Positions 1 through 10,019 of a stretch of 20,806 nt of DNA are shown piece after piece (the stretch's first letter is position 1; the number at the start of each line of letters is the position of its first letter). Both the position numbers and the translations under genes were made by a program. The DNA lies in the NCBI GenBank assembly GCA_030141605.1, contig JAQGDQ010000538.1, forward strand, positions 64,001 to 84,806, given 5' to 3'. This DNA comes from Tubiluchus corallicola (lineage: Eukaryota > Priapulida > Priapulimorpha > Priapulimorphida > Tubiluchidae). Under the pieces are notes generated by a model. The model did not search any database. It was not told the origin of the DNA and saw only the letters and a program-made list of their open reading frames with translations.

Positions 1-1513
1 CCAATGAACTGCATTGTATTGTTTTGTACAAACGAGAGTAGTATCGGCCTTGATCTTGCCAAGATTATAGCTTTTTAAAGACCTGTGCTGATATAATTTA
101 GAAACTAAAGCACACAATGTTTTCTATGGCTGTAACCTGTATATTGTAGTGCTGCCTAGAGTCTAGACTGTATAGTGTCCAGTGTCCAGGACTTCTTTTA
201 CATTCCTGTCATTGCTCCGCATCATACAGTCTGTTGGATGCGTGCTTGTGGCAATATTGTATTTGTCAGAGAATTTACAGCATAAGTGCACAGTTTCTGA
301 ACTTTCAGGGTTTGTGCACATTTAGTTAATGCAATGGACAAAAGTTTCGAGACCATTACACTGAGATAGCTGGCGGCAAAGAGGCAAAGTCCCACCAACC
401 GAGCAAGAAAGCGTTTGCTGTAAGTGTTCATTTCGCAACAAAGTTTCACGCTGGAATGCCAGACTAGCTTATTGATGCTTTGGGGCTTTTAAGACGGCAC
501 TACAAGCCATCAACGAATTAGTGAAATTTAATAATTTTAAATGTCATATTATTGCACGTAGTGACTAGTAACTAACGAATTAAGTGATTAACTTAATGTT
601 ACAGGTTTTCAGCTCATAAAGAGTACCGTAATAGACCTAATACTGCCGAGTACAATAACACTCTCTTAATAATTATTATATACAGGGTTCTAAGCTACTT
701 TTAGACCATTTTCTGCAAGTCAATCTTGGCATTTTTCCACTGCTTTTCATTCTCGATCTCGGCAGGGTCTCGTCTCGGTCACTTATCGGTCTCCTAATTT
801 TATTAGAGTTGAGAAGCTAAAAGTAATAAAACTTTATGAGGCAGACATTTTAAGGATTTTTCTCCACATTTAGCTAGCAATTCTGCTGGCTATGTTATAC
901 ATATATAAATACAGACTGAAGCTAAGTCAGCTGCTGACTCAGTAAATCAGCTAGCTCCGTTGAAATTGACTGACTTTTCAGCTGAGTGGGCTTAAAGAAA
1001 AAATTAGCTAAGTCAGCAAAGCTGCGATTTTTGTTAACTAAATAAATGATAGATTGTTTGTTAACTAATAAATTATGGAGACAAATCGTGTTAATAAATA
1101 ACAATTTTAAATAAATCGTGTTGCTTATACATTCACAGAAAAAAAAACTCAAATTATTATTATAAAAAAAGCAATGCATCATTATTACAAAAATAATTTA
1201 AATCCAACTCTTGGTGAGGCTTATTTTGATTACCAACGAATCAATACCAAAACACCAAAATGATCCCATACGTGTGACTAACATTACCTATTTGTGTATT
1301 TAATTTTGAATTGACTGCTTTCTCGCTCAAAAATTTCTAAAGTTTAGTATCTCTGCCAGCACACGCACAACCTTACTGAGAACCTGCGATGCATTTGTTG
1401 TATTTCAAAAATGAATTCGTCATCATCATAGGCTCGCTACGTCAATTGTAGATATTGGCAGGCAGAATTCTAAAATAAAAGAAATGCCCTCAAGACAGGT
1501 ATCCAGCAAAAAA
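1..1513. other. Non-coding, no gene recognised
   Basis: AT-rich, with only short open frames lacking domains. It contains a GC-richer TCTCG/CGGTC stretch at 751-793 and a repeated GCTAAGTCAGC motif at 921 and 1007. If the minus-strand DEP gene ends near 1514, part of this is its 3' UTR or downstream flank. Confidence 0.6.
921..1017. repeat. Repeated GCTAAGTCAGC with AP-1/Maf-like core
   Basis: The 11-mer GCTAAGTCAGC occurs at 921-931 and 1007-1017. The first copy runs into TGCTGACTCAG (932-942), which matches the Maf/AP-1 recognition element TGCTGACTCAGCA over 11 bases. It also forms a 7-bp inverted repeat (AGTCAGC-T-GCTGACT). A binding role is inference only. Confidence 0.35.
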
Positions 1514-1775
1514 CTAGACATTGCTAGTGCCAGTGGCTTGTTCACAAGAGCGAAAATCTTTGCAGCCAGCAAAAACGTTGGCTAGCTCGGCTCCGATCAC
1601 TGAGCGGCTGGCGCGACTAAAGCTGGGTTTCTTATCGACTAGGTCGACTGTAGAAATAACCGGCTGGAGCTCAGCTGAAACGGCGTGGTTCTGGCCTCTA
1701 TCTATAAAATTTGTTGCCATTACTGAACAGGCTATTATCAGTGGTTGGCAAAGAACAAAACGCATTTCAAGATGC
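1514..1775 (-). CDS. Possible terminal exon of the DEP gene
   Basis: A minus-strand open frame from an acceptor-like atatcag at 1776 to a TAG stop at 1514-1516, about 87 codons. It includes MATNFIDRGQNHAVSAELQ, then VIGAELANVFAGC and the end EQATGTSNV. GC content is higher than in the flanks, and the entry phase fits the DEP exon if that exon uses the 2029 donor. Against it: no domain is recognised, the sequence does not look like the missing last strand of DEP, and the plus strand is also open across the same bases (1521-1787). Confidence 0.3.
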
Positions 1776-2029
1776 CTGATATCTTAATATGTAAGAATGT
1801 TAAATAGAGCCAAAATTTCTGCACCTCAGTATTTTCTGTCTTGACTTTTTTAATTCTGATTGCTCAAACTGGACAGTTGCAATCGCATAACAGACTTCAG
1901 AACACATGTGGATGCCTGGCCGAACTTCCAGTCGAACAGTTGCTTTATGATCTTTACGTTTATCTAAGTTACATGTTAGCTATCAAATAATGGCTACCTA
2001 ACATAAATCAAGTATTAATGGAATTGTAC

Positions 2030-2215
2030 CCACCATGGTGGACTACGTGATGGTCTTCGAGTATTCGGATAAGTTTAACTGCCGAATGACGACTGTCAAC
2101 CTGCCTTGTCTTTAGTAACCATTCCACAACGTCAATGCCTACGAAGCATGAGCTGTAGACTATTGATTGGTGCTGCCGCTGTGTGACGAGTCCATTCTCA
2201 TTGTGCAAACACTGC
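2030..2215 (-). CDS. DEP-domain exon, internal, gene unidentified
   Basis: Read on the minus strand, an acceptor (ttgttttccag) ends at 2216 and about 62 codons follow: QCLHNENGLVTQRQHQ, then YSSCFVGIDVVEWLLKTR, then SAVKLIRILEDHHVVHHGG. The C-F-V-G-x-[DE]-[LV]-V-[DE]-W-L core, the following Sxx-A-x-x-L helix and the HH strand are the DEP fold (Dishevelled, EGL-10, Pleckstrin), a module that targets signalling proteins to membranes. GC content is visibly above the surroundings. Two donors are possible: 2029 (gtacaa, phase 2) and 2033 (gtgggt, phase 1, exon end 2034). DEPTOR-, EPAC- and GPR155-type DEP domains are all compatible, and I cannot choose. No upstream exon was recognised further right. 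Confidence 0.75.
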
Positions 2216-2618
2216 CTGGAAAACAATAACAAAAAATAACATACCAAATTACCAACCTAAAAACATAATCTTGCAACGTATAGCACTTATGGATGGTAGC
2301 AATGATGGAACTCGACCCAGTAAAGCTATCAAAGCAAAAACTGAGATTTAATTACCATCAAACCAGGACGCAGAGAGCACTGCACATCATGATTACTGAC
2401 CAACATACAAAATTACTGCAACAAAGCAACAAGTTCAGTTTAACTTGTTAACTTAACTCTGGACGTAATTTCATTTCTAATTTACTCCATTTTAAAACAA
2501 AGCTTACATTTTATAAAAGAAGGGGACCTAGGCAGAGACAGGGAGCTCTTATGCTGGTCTAATTCTTAAATCTAAAAGCGTTAAAATCAAAACAAATTTC
2601 TAAGTTTTAAAAGTCAGA

Positions 2619-2700
2619 GTGCCTCTGTGACACAGTGACCAGCATAAAGCCGGAAAGCAAAAGGTCCGCCATGACCTAAGGTTGAATCTCAGTTGAAATG
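2619..2700 (+). repeat. tRNA-like SINE fragment
   Basis: TGACACAGTGA at 2628-2638 matches the pol III A box TGGCNNAGTGG at 9 of 11 positions. GGTTGAATC at 2680-2688 matches the B box GGTTCGAATC with one base missing. Spacing is about 42 bases between the boxes. The leading TGCCTCT is shared with the element at 7742. Confidence 0.45.
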
Positions 2701-3334
2701 CAAAAATCACTTTCTAATTTAATATTGCTTTCACGTGCTTTCATATGAATAAAAAAAGCATATATACACAAAATTATACAGAGCTATGACATATAATATT
2801 ACAGTCACCATTTCATAATATGTTCCAGCATCCAGCCTGTTCAGACACATTTTACAACTTGCTTATTGCCCTTCTCATTTTCTTATCTCAGCTTTAAGTG
2901 GGAAAGCCCAGATCAGTACGGGAAGCCTCGCATAAACATTGACATTGACGTAACTCTGACACCTCATATTGCTCCAAAGTCCTAGATGGTATCTTATCCT
3001 TGTTCTCCTATTAGCTAATATATGCAGACATGTAGTGTGAGATGCGATAATCTTTGTAGCTTTTTTCCTGAACACCTATTACCAAATGTCTTTTATGTAA
3101 TGCAAGTTTCACACAGGTAACACATATTTTGCACCTTCAAAGATTTGTCGAAGGAAAAATATGTCGAGGACTGATTATTAAGTTATTTATAATAATTGTT
3201 GTAAAAAGTAATGCATTTTTAATATAACACTGGCATAAATAATAAGACTGGGGAAACTGCCACACATCCGTCCTTCTAAAATCAGAAATCACTTAACTCA
3301 CTTTTGTCTTGTCATTTAGAATGATTGTGGCGAA

Positions 3335-3435
3335 ATTCATAGCCGAGTGGTTCGCATGCATGGCTATATATATATAATATATAATTATATAATTCAGAAT
3401 TTGCTCAGACACCTCTGCCAGTTCAATGCCTCATG
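3335..3435 (+). repeat. tRNA-like SINE with AT microsatellite between boxes
   Basis: TAGCCGAGTGG at 3340-3350 is a perfect A-box match (TRGCNNAGTGG). AGTTCAATGCC at 3420-3430 matches the B box (GGTTCRANNCC) at 10 of 11 positions. The 69-base gap between them is lengthened by the TA-rich run at 3364-3393. It does not fold as a functional tRNA by eye, so a tRNA-derived retroposon is the likelier reading. Confidence 0.55.
3364..3393. repeat. AT-rich microsatellite
   Basis: About 30 bases of alternating TA with short interruptions (tatatatatataatatataa and onward), entirely A and T, inside the tRNA-like element. Confidence 0.85.
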
Positions 3436-5884
3436 TAAGAGGATTACATTTGGTAAGAAGCCTAATTTAGGCAATGAAAAATAACATTGTTAACATGCCA
3501 AATGTTGAGAACTTTAAGCTAGCATTGAGAAGTGTGAGTTAACAGCATTTTTATATGCTAATACCCTTTTATTTGCCAATTCTTTCACACTTGTTCATTC
3601 ATTCACTAAAGTTCTCCATTCATATACTCCTAGGCATTGTAAGGCCAAACTTACACGATAATTAGGCCTATCCTACGTAATAATGTTCATGTCAATAGAG
3701 ACCTATGAAGTTATGCAGAGGTAATAATTAATAAATAACAAAGACATCATAAAGCAAATGCATAACACATGTGAGCACACAGAGGGCCATATCCTCTTAC
3801 TTCAGCCCTTTACTTCAAACTGCTCATAACGTTGCACTACCTGACCTGCCAATTCTCATGCATTAGGCGTGTGTCACATGCATTTTAAGCCTTTGATGTG
3901 CACATGCGCATCAAATCACATGCATTGTGCAATCTTCATAGGCAAGTTTACAAATTGCTGGTTTCCTTTGTCACCAGTGCCAAGTACCAACCCTGACACA
4001 ATTAGAGTAGCACTCTCAATAATACAGTAGCATTCATGAGTCTCAGATATTATACTAAAGGGTATTACAGTTAGTGAAAATTAAGCACCTTTGAGTGCAA
4101 TTGGGTTCTTTTCATGTGTGCAAAAGAACATATTTAAGCATAGTGAACTGCAATAACAGCATAAGAAAGCTCAGTAGTAAATAAAAATTGCCTTCATTTT
4201 TTCCCTAATTTTTTTTCATAATTTGTTGATACCCAAAAGGCAAAAATTTCTAGGGCACAATTTGCCTCCACCCCTGGACCCCTGCAAGCAATGAAATAAT
4301 TCCCGGTCTTCCTACGTTTCCAGTTCATTTTTACATCAAATGGTTGGCAGGCCAGCTAGGTCTACATTACTTGGCAATGGTTATATTAACAGTTCACTGG
4401 CTCCTCTTCACCTTAACCAAGACGAGTACAACCTAAGTGTGCAAAAGCAAATTTCCTTTCATTAGGCATCATTATATAGTCATTTCCAGATCTGCATACA
4501 GGTACCACACCCTTCCAGCTTATTACTTTTTCATGTAACTGCTATATTTCCTCTGATTTTTTTAAATGTTCTTACCAATAACTAATAATAAAGAGTGCAT
4601 ATTTCAGTAGGCGTAATAGTCCACATCCCAACACTGTATTTGTGACCGTGCATAATAGAAGTCCAGAGTGCACTAATTTAATTATGGAGCTAGAGGTCAA
4701 AAAAGTCAGAATAGTCAATTTTTATCAATTTATTTATAACATGGGCATAGTTATTTTCACAAGTTTTTTCATTGTTATTAGCACTATAGACTAGCGCCTT
4801 TAACTGTCTCACCTGTAATTAATAGTCTTACCTGGCAAACACAAACACTCGAAACATACTCTGTCGGTATATTTGTTCATAAGTTTTACAAAATTTTTAT
4901 AAAAAAGACATGAAAACAAACATGAAATTGGTAACATACACAAATTTTAAACTCTCGTGTGATAGAAATAGTTACTATAACTTACCTTTGATTAAATTAA
5001 CACGGGTAGCACAGGTAAATAACAAAGGTATGCATAAAGTATCAAAAAGAAGTACACAGGCTATACTTGAATACAAACTGCCAGAAAGAAAATTGTACTT
5101 AATAGTACTCTCCTAAACCCCAAAGCAACTAACACCTTCCTCAGTTGCTATGTAAATTTACTGAAAATTGTACTACAAACTTTGAAAGCCATTTTCTCCC
5201 AATTTTAGTTTTGATTTTTTTTGCTGTCTGCTCAACTATAAATGTCAATATCTGGCTCAGAAACAACGTAGAGAGCTGAAACTGGTACCAGAATGATCAG
5301 TATGAACAGGAGAATAAGAATATGCATATAACTGAAAATTGATACCTAGCACACTAAGGATGGTTTTGCTATGCACGTTTATATTTACTTATTATTCTTT
5401 CAGCTTTCTCACAGCATAATGCATGCTTTGTTCTAGCATCTTGTTTTCTGTACTTAGGACATAAATTTTCCCACTTCTTACTCTTCTTATAAGGTTATAT
5501 CCTTTCTTATATGCTTGGTACTCATCTGCCACCTCTGCTTGCCAACCTGAATTTCAATGATTTAGGCATAATAACATTTTCATACGGTTTGCCCCCGCCA
5601 CCCAGTTACATCTGAATTAGGATTAGTTAATTTTGAATTATGCCTGTTTAATTTCGATGCTGAGATTCATCTCTGGAAATTGTTACTGGAACATGTAGTT
5701 AGTGCTGCAAATGTGACATGCTTCAAAAATAATCTTGACAAACACCTCTGCACAAGAAATCTCCTATTTTAACGCCACCTGGCGGGCTCAGAGATGAAGC
5801 ATACTACCACACCTACACCAAGAACTGGCCGAAGCTCTGTAATGTAAATTACACAGCTCATTTGCCATGAACATTTATCATCAT

Positions 5885-5945
5885 TAGAGCCAAGGACTCA
5901 ATAGGTAGCGTGCTCACAAACTACTGAGTTAAAACATTAATGCCT
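5885..5945 (+). repeat. Weak tRNA-like element
   Basis: AGGACTCAATAGGTAGCG resembles the tRNA motif GGCTCAGTGGTAGAGC with several changes, and GAGTTAAAAC about 35 bases on resembles a decayed B box. Weaker than the other elements of this type here. Confidence 0.25.
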
Positions 5946-6420
5946 ATAATGGTCTTGGTAGTAAGCTGCAAGATGTTGACTCAAAATTCATAACTACCAC
6001 TACCAAATAAATAAACTGACAGTTTACCTAAGCTGTTCGCCAACCAAATAAACTTCCATGTAAAGATATTTTTTATTGTTTTTAAAGAATTCCCAGTAAG
6101 TATTCACGTTATATCAACACAAGTACCCATCTTTCTATGTTTTACCATCCAATTCCAATGCAGTAGGCGCATCGTTTGCTCGAGTTAACCGTAGTCTTTG
6201 CCGTAGAAAAAGGTTTCTGCGCTTGTGCTGCTTCACCACTTGTAAATTTGCCAGAAATGTTTACAGGTATTTAAAATCGCGTGCAAGAAATTAAAACACA
6301 AGCCACTCGTAGGGCCTGCTCAGTGGAACGTGCTTGGTTGGGTAGGTTTACCTTGTATTTTTCTTTCATGGTTTTTACTTTATAATATAGTTTCCATCGT
6401 TCCGTGCTTGAATTGAATTT

Positions 6421-6424
<4 letters not shown>

Positions 6425-6491
<67 letters not shown>

Positions 6492-6613
6492 CTCTCCCTC
6501 TCTTCTCTTTCTCTCTGTATGTCTCTTTTTCTCTCTCTCTCCCCCTCTCTTTCTCTCTCTATATCTCTCTCTTCCCTCTCTCTCTTTCTCTCTCTCTCCC
6601 CCTGTCTCTTTCT

Positions 6614-6659
<46 letters not shown>

Positions 6660-6708
6660 CTCTCAATCTCTATCTCTTTCTCTCTGTATGTCTCTCTTTC
6701 TCTCTCTC

Positions 6709-6766
<58 letters not shown>
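6425..6766. repeat. Long CT/GA microsatellite, internally duplicated
   Basis: 342 bases of almost pure pyrimidine, mostly (CT)n, with uninterrupted CT blocks at both ends. Interruptions recur: CTCTGTATGTCTCT appears near 6513 and again near 6682, and CTTTCCC appears near 6485 and 6652, so the tract is partly two copies of a unit of about 168 bases. Open frames across it on both strands (Ser/Leu or Arg/Glu runs) are artefacts of the repeat. Confidence 0.95.
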
Positions 6767-6768
<2 letters not shown>

Positions 6769-7207
6769 ATGTCACCCAGTGTTTAGCATAGTGTTCTCGG
6801 GCACCAGTTTCGTGCTCACAATTTCACAAAATAACGGCGTGGCTACTCATCTTTTCCAAAGCACACTTCTCAACTCCCACGATTTTGCCATTAAGACGAA
6901 CGACTTTAACTTATTTATCTCTCATTTTAACTCACGATCTCATCTAAACTTTCTTTTTTGTGTCAAGTAGAAAAAAACAGTAAGTTTTGATTTTCCAAAT
7001 TAAAACTAATAAAAACATTTTTCATTAGTACACCTGTTTAGAGTGCCACTATATACTAGTAGTCTTTAATAACTTAAGTAAGCTCATTTTCTAATGAAAA
7101 TGACTCAAAGATTTATCATTATCATCAACAAAATTTTGCAAATGTGACAGATTTGGTAATTTTGTTGTTTTGGAATAATCAAGTTATTATTGATTTTAAA
7201 TTTAATC

Positions 7208-7655
7208 AGTGTTGTTCTAAGTTATTTAACAAAGAAAATGTAACTACTTCCAGAAACAGTTGCACATTTGTGGAAGTGTAGCTGTAACGAGTTGCAATTT
7301 TTTTAGCTTGTAATGGTAATTAGTTTCTTTTTGTTTTAATTCGTAACGGATATAACAGTTTATGAGTTTTTTGTAAGGCTTCTAAATGTAATATTCTACC
7401 AATTTTACTCTTCTTTCAGTACTGTACATTTGATTGTTGTTATACATCAGTTTCTGCTGTGCAAGTCATCAGTGGGACTTCATTCTAACATGAATTTTGA
7501 TGTTTTCATATTCATACCAGGCACAATAACCTAAAGTTACAGTTATTTTTAAAGGAACTATAACTGTAACTAATTACCTTTCTGATACTAGCGAAGGCCC
7601 TGTAAGTGGGAATAGTTACTTTTTATCGCTGTAACTTGTTACTGTGAAATATTGA
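7208..7655. mobile_element. Decayed transposon-like segment rich in GTAAC motifs
   Basis: It begins CAGTGTTGTTCTAAGTTATTT and contains many variants of GTAACTAGTTAC (gtaacgagttgc, gtaatggtaattag, gtaactaattac, gtaacttgttac) with T-rich spacers. Such phrases are typical of non-autonomous DNA transposon ends in aquatic animals. No target-site duplication or open frame was found, and the superfamily is not assigned. Confidence 0.4.
7536..7570. repeat. Perfect 11-bp inverted repeat
   Basis: GTTACAGTTAT at 7536-7546 and its exact reverse complement ATAACTGTAAC at 7560-7570, with a 13-base loop. It sits inside the GTAAC-rich segment and is probably a palindromic subterminal part of it. Confidence 0.7.
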
Positions 7656-7741
7656 TGTAAGTTGATGTAAGAAGATCTGTGTCTATAAAAAATCCAAACA
7701 AGTTCTCTCCAAGTGTTTTTTTATTTGAAAAATCTCTATGT

Positions 7742-7860
7742 TGCCTCTCACAGTGGCTCAGTGTATAGTGTCAGTGCCCATTTATGCAAATATTGCTTTC
7801 TTGGCATTACACGCAATAACTTCGGAATGACCAGTGAGTACTAGGGGTTCAATTTTTTAA
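7742..7860 (+). repeat. tRNA-like SINE candidate
   Basis: TGGCTCAGTGT at 7754-7764 matches the A box at 10 of 11 positions. GGTTCAATTTT at 7846-7856 matches the B box at 9 of 11 and is followed by an AT-rich tail. It starts with TGCCTCT, as does the element at 2619, which suggests one family. Confidence 0.5.
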
Positions 7861-9820
7861 TAATTTTTGGGGATTCTTGGCTAGACGTGATGCAATCTTA
7901 TGATTTGTAAACAAAATAAGCACGTGTGGCGCGAATGCATCAAGTATGCCGATCTGCGCTCGATTTTGCCACAAACTGCTTTTTGTCATGGTGAATTTCA
8001 GTTTTGGTGAATCAGAAAAATATTTTTCAGCATAAAACCTACACTTTGCACCAGTAGCCCCAGTAAAGTAAATATTGATTGATCTGTTTTGGCATGTAAT
8101 TTTGACTACAATGTTGACTTCTAGATCAGCCAGTTTCAAGATAGCACCTGATTATTATCTGTACCACTATGTAGGCCTACGCGGTGGCTAACTGTAGCTC
8201 GTGTGTTGTTTGCAATGTGTAGTACATACAGTCTGCAACTTTCTAGTTGAGAAAGAAAAGGAGATGGGCATCTATCCCTTTTTTTCATAATGGTTACCAA
8301 TAACCATTGCACAATAGTAAATTAAGGTAACCATGATCACAAACTGTTCCCAGTTAGATACTGCAGTGCTAACTACAGTACATTCATTTTGCAGCCGTAG
8401 ACACTTTCTTTAAACACAGGTAATGTTGAGATATCTAATATATCGAGTAACATGATTGGCAGAATTGAGTCAATGTGCCTTTCCAATTTCTCGAAATAAA
8501 TTCTAGAACCAACAGTCAGGTGTTGCTGGGTGCTATTGCAATTTAGTCATTGAAATAGTGCATATAACTGAGCTGTCGAGAGATCTACATTTACGCCAGT
8601 GTGGGGGAATACAGACTGCTAGTTGTGATATGAGATTTTCCTCAATCGTGGCTATACTCATTTAACAAAATGAACCTAGATCAGTCATTACTAAAGCAAA
8701 TTAATAATGTGATCAAGTGTCTGTTAACATTTAAACAACGAGATAATTATAGGTAAAATGTCATATTGCATAAAATATCATCTTTTCTGTCCTACATGCA
8801 TTATTTTTTTTCACCATAACCAGGGTGATTTTTGTTTATGCAATGCCTCACCTATATATGTTTGTATAAAAGTAGCAATAAGTAATAAGCACGTCTTACT
8901 TGATTCTTCAATTTTAAATATAGTTCCTTGGCTATCACAATGGTTTGAAAATTCAGTTGAATAAGAGTAAGTTTTTTAGCAAAAAAGCAGAATGCTGTCT
9001 TAATAAATGACGTGTGTGTGCTCGATGTGCATTTTGCAAATCATTTGTCTTTGCTACTCTATAATAACTATTTTGCATGTGTATAGAAAAAAAGCAAGTG
9101 TCTGTATGTGTTGCTATATTTGCATATCTTCTTTCATTGTAATACCCAACTTACTGCCAAAGCTACTGATGATCAGAGCATTATCTAGCAGAGCATATTA
9201 GCTATCCTCATTTGTCTGCCTTCGTTTACAAAGATTACATGCTAACTCCATAATCAATCATAGCCAGGCGACTATTGTTTGGTAATCTTCATCCTGTAAG
9301 GATTCCTGCAGGTTGTGACAACTAAGCTTCATTAACATGATGAACGTATCTTGTTAGTACCACAATTTTCTGCTGTTTATGCACTGCAGACTTAGAAAAT
9401 GCTTACAGATGTTTCTTGAATTAAATTTTAACATTAGCATAGTGTAGCCACTGGCCAAGCAGTCACATATCATGCATCCAGCACTGATTAATTTTGATTG
9501 CTATTGTTGTTAATTTAGAGGGTGCCTGATGGCTTCGCAGTTGAGATGTGTACAGTCACAAGATTGATACAGCGATGAAATGTAAGCTGCTTACTCAAGT
9601 TGCCATTGATTTAATGAAATACATTATTATTGCCTGGCTGATCTGTTGAATTAGCTGTAACTGTCGCATGAAATTATTAACTTTTTTGTAAGCCAGTGTT
9701 TGCTGTAATTTGCACAACAATGTTGGTTTTCAGGTTTTTATTTTCTCATGTTAATGAACTTGTATATTTTGGAAAACATTGGTCATCAGATTAATTCCTA
9801 TTCTCCGGCCCAATCTGTCT

Positions 9821-9838
9821 TGCATTTTTTTTGTTTAG
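9821..9838 (+). promoter_or_regulatory. Acceptor-like site just before the start codon
   Basis: TGCATTTTTTTTGTTTAG is a polypyrimidine tract ending in AG, 19 bases before the ATG at 9858. It fits a 3' splice site joining a non-coding first exon, or a trans-spliced leader if the organism uses one. A second AG at 9845-9846 (cacag) is an alternative. Confidence 0.45.
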
Positions 9839-9857
9839 TAGCACAGTGATTTCGAAC

Positions 9858-10019
9858 ATGAATATTACTGTATTTCTTCTTGCAGTTTTGACTCTATACA
9901 TTGTATTGGCCTATTTCTGTGTTGACCCCTACCATGGTTACCGGATTGAAGGTGAAATTGGGACACTCATTGGTGATGTGCAGAACTGGGCCACCTTAAT
10001 CCAGAACTACATTTTACAG
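9858..10019 (+). CDS. CACHD1: Exon 1: start codon, signal peptide, N-terminus
   Basis: Residues 1-54. The ATG at 9858 is chosen because it opens directly into a hydrophobic stretch (FLLAVLTLYIVLAYF) typical of a signal peptide, followed by a polar mature N-terminus. The exon ends in phase 0 at a cag|gtaaac donor. The same frame stays open upstream of the ATG, but a strong acceptor-like site at 9837-9838 suggests that the exon begins at 9839 with a 19-nt leader. Confidence 0.85.

Larger units (their letters stand above)
2216..6424. other. Non-coding, AT-rich, repeats only
   Basis: No coding segment longer than about 70 codons and no domain seen on either strand. It would be intron or upstream sequence of the minus-strand DEP gene if that gene extends rightward. 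Contents are the tRNA-like elements listed separately, an AT microsatellite, and a C-rich phrase near 4262-4289 (cacccctggacccctgcaag) in AT-rich surroundings, which looks like a piece of a dispersed repeat. Confidence 0.6.
6767..9857. other. Non-coding region upstream of the CACHD1-like gene
   Basis: No convincing exon on either strand. It holds a decayed transposon-like segment (7208-7655), a tRNA-like element (7742-7860) and otherwise AT-rich sequence. The promoter and any 5' UTR exon of the CACHD1-like gene probably lie here, but no TATA box or initiator is distinctive enough to call. Confidence 0.55.

Noticed and set aside
701-781. Short minus-strand frame ending IENEKQWKNAKIDLQKMV
   Set aside because: It reads like protein, but is only 26 codons between stops, has no convincing acceptor and lies in a TCTCG-type simple repeat.
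1521-1787. 88-codon plus-strand open frame
   Set aside because: It is the shadow of the minus-strand candidate exon; the minus reading has an acceptor in the right phase and a more protein-like composition.
2875-3075. 66-codon minus-strand open frame
   Set aside because: No recognisable motif, no splice signals flanking it in a frame compatible with the DEP exon, and AT-rich composition.
6404-6970. Long Ser/Leu-rich open frame (plus) and Arg/Glu-rich frame (minus)
   Set aside because: Both are translations of the CT/GA microsatellite; any frame of a dinucleotide repeat without stop words stays open.
7849-8139. 96-codon minus-strand open frame starting MKLADLEV
   Set aside because: No domain, no GC rise and no clear splice sites; it partly overlaps the tail of a tRNA-like element. 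Kept only as an unexplained open frame.
8758-9201. Two open frames (68 and 64 codons) upstream of exon 1
   Set aside because: Composition is AT-driven with no domain; tested as possible upstream exons, but neither has a good donor leading to 9839 with a sensible N-terminus.
9524-9580. TGGCTTCGCAGTTGAGATG as another tRNA-like element
   Set aside because: The A-box match is only partial and no B box follows at a usable distance.
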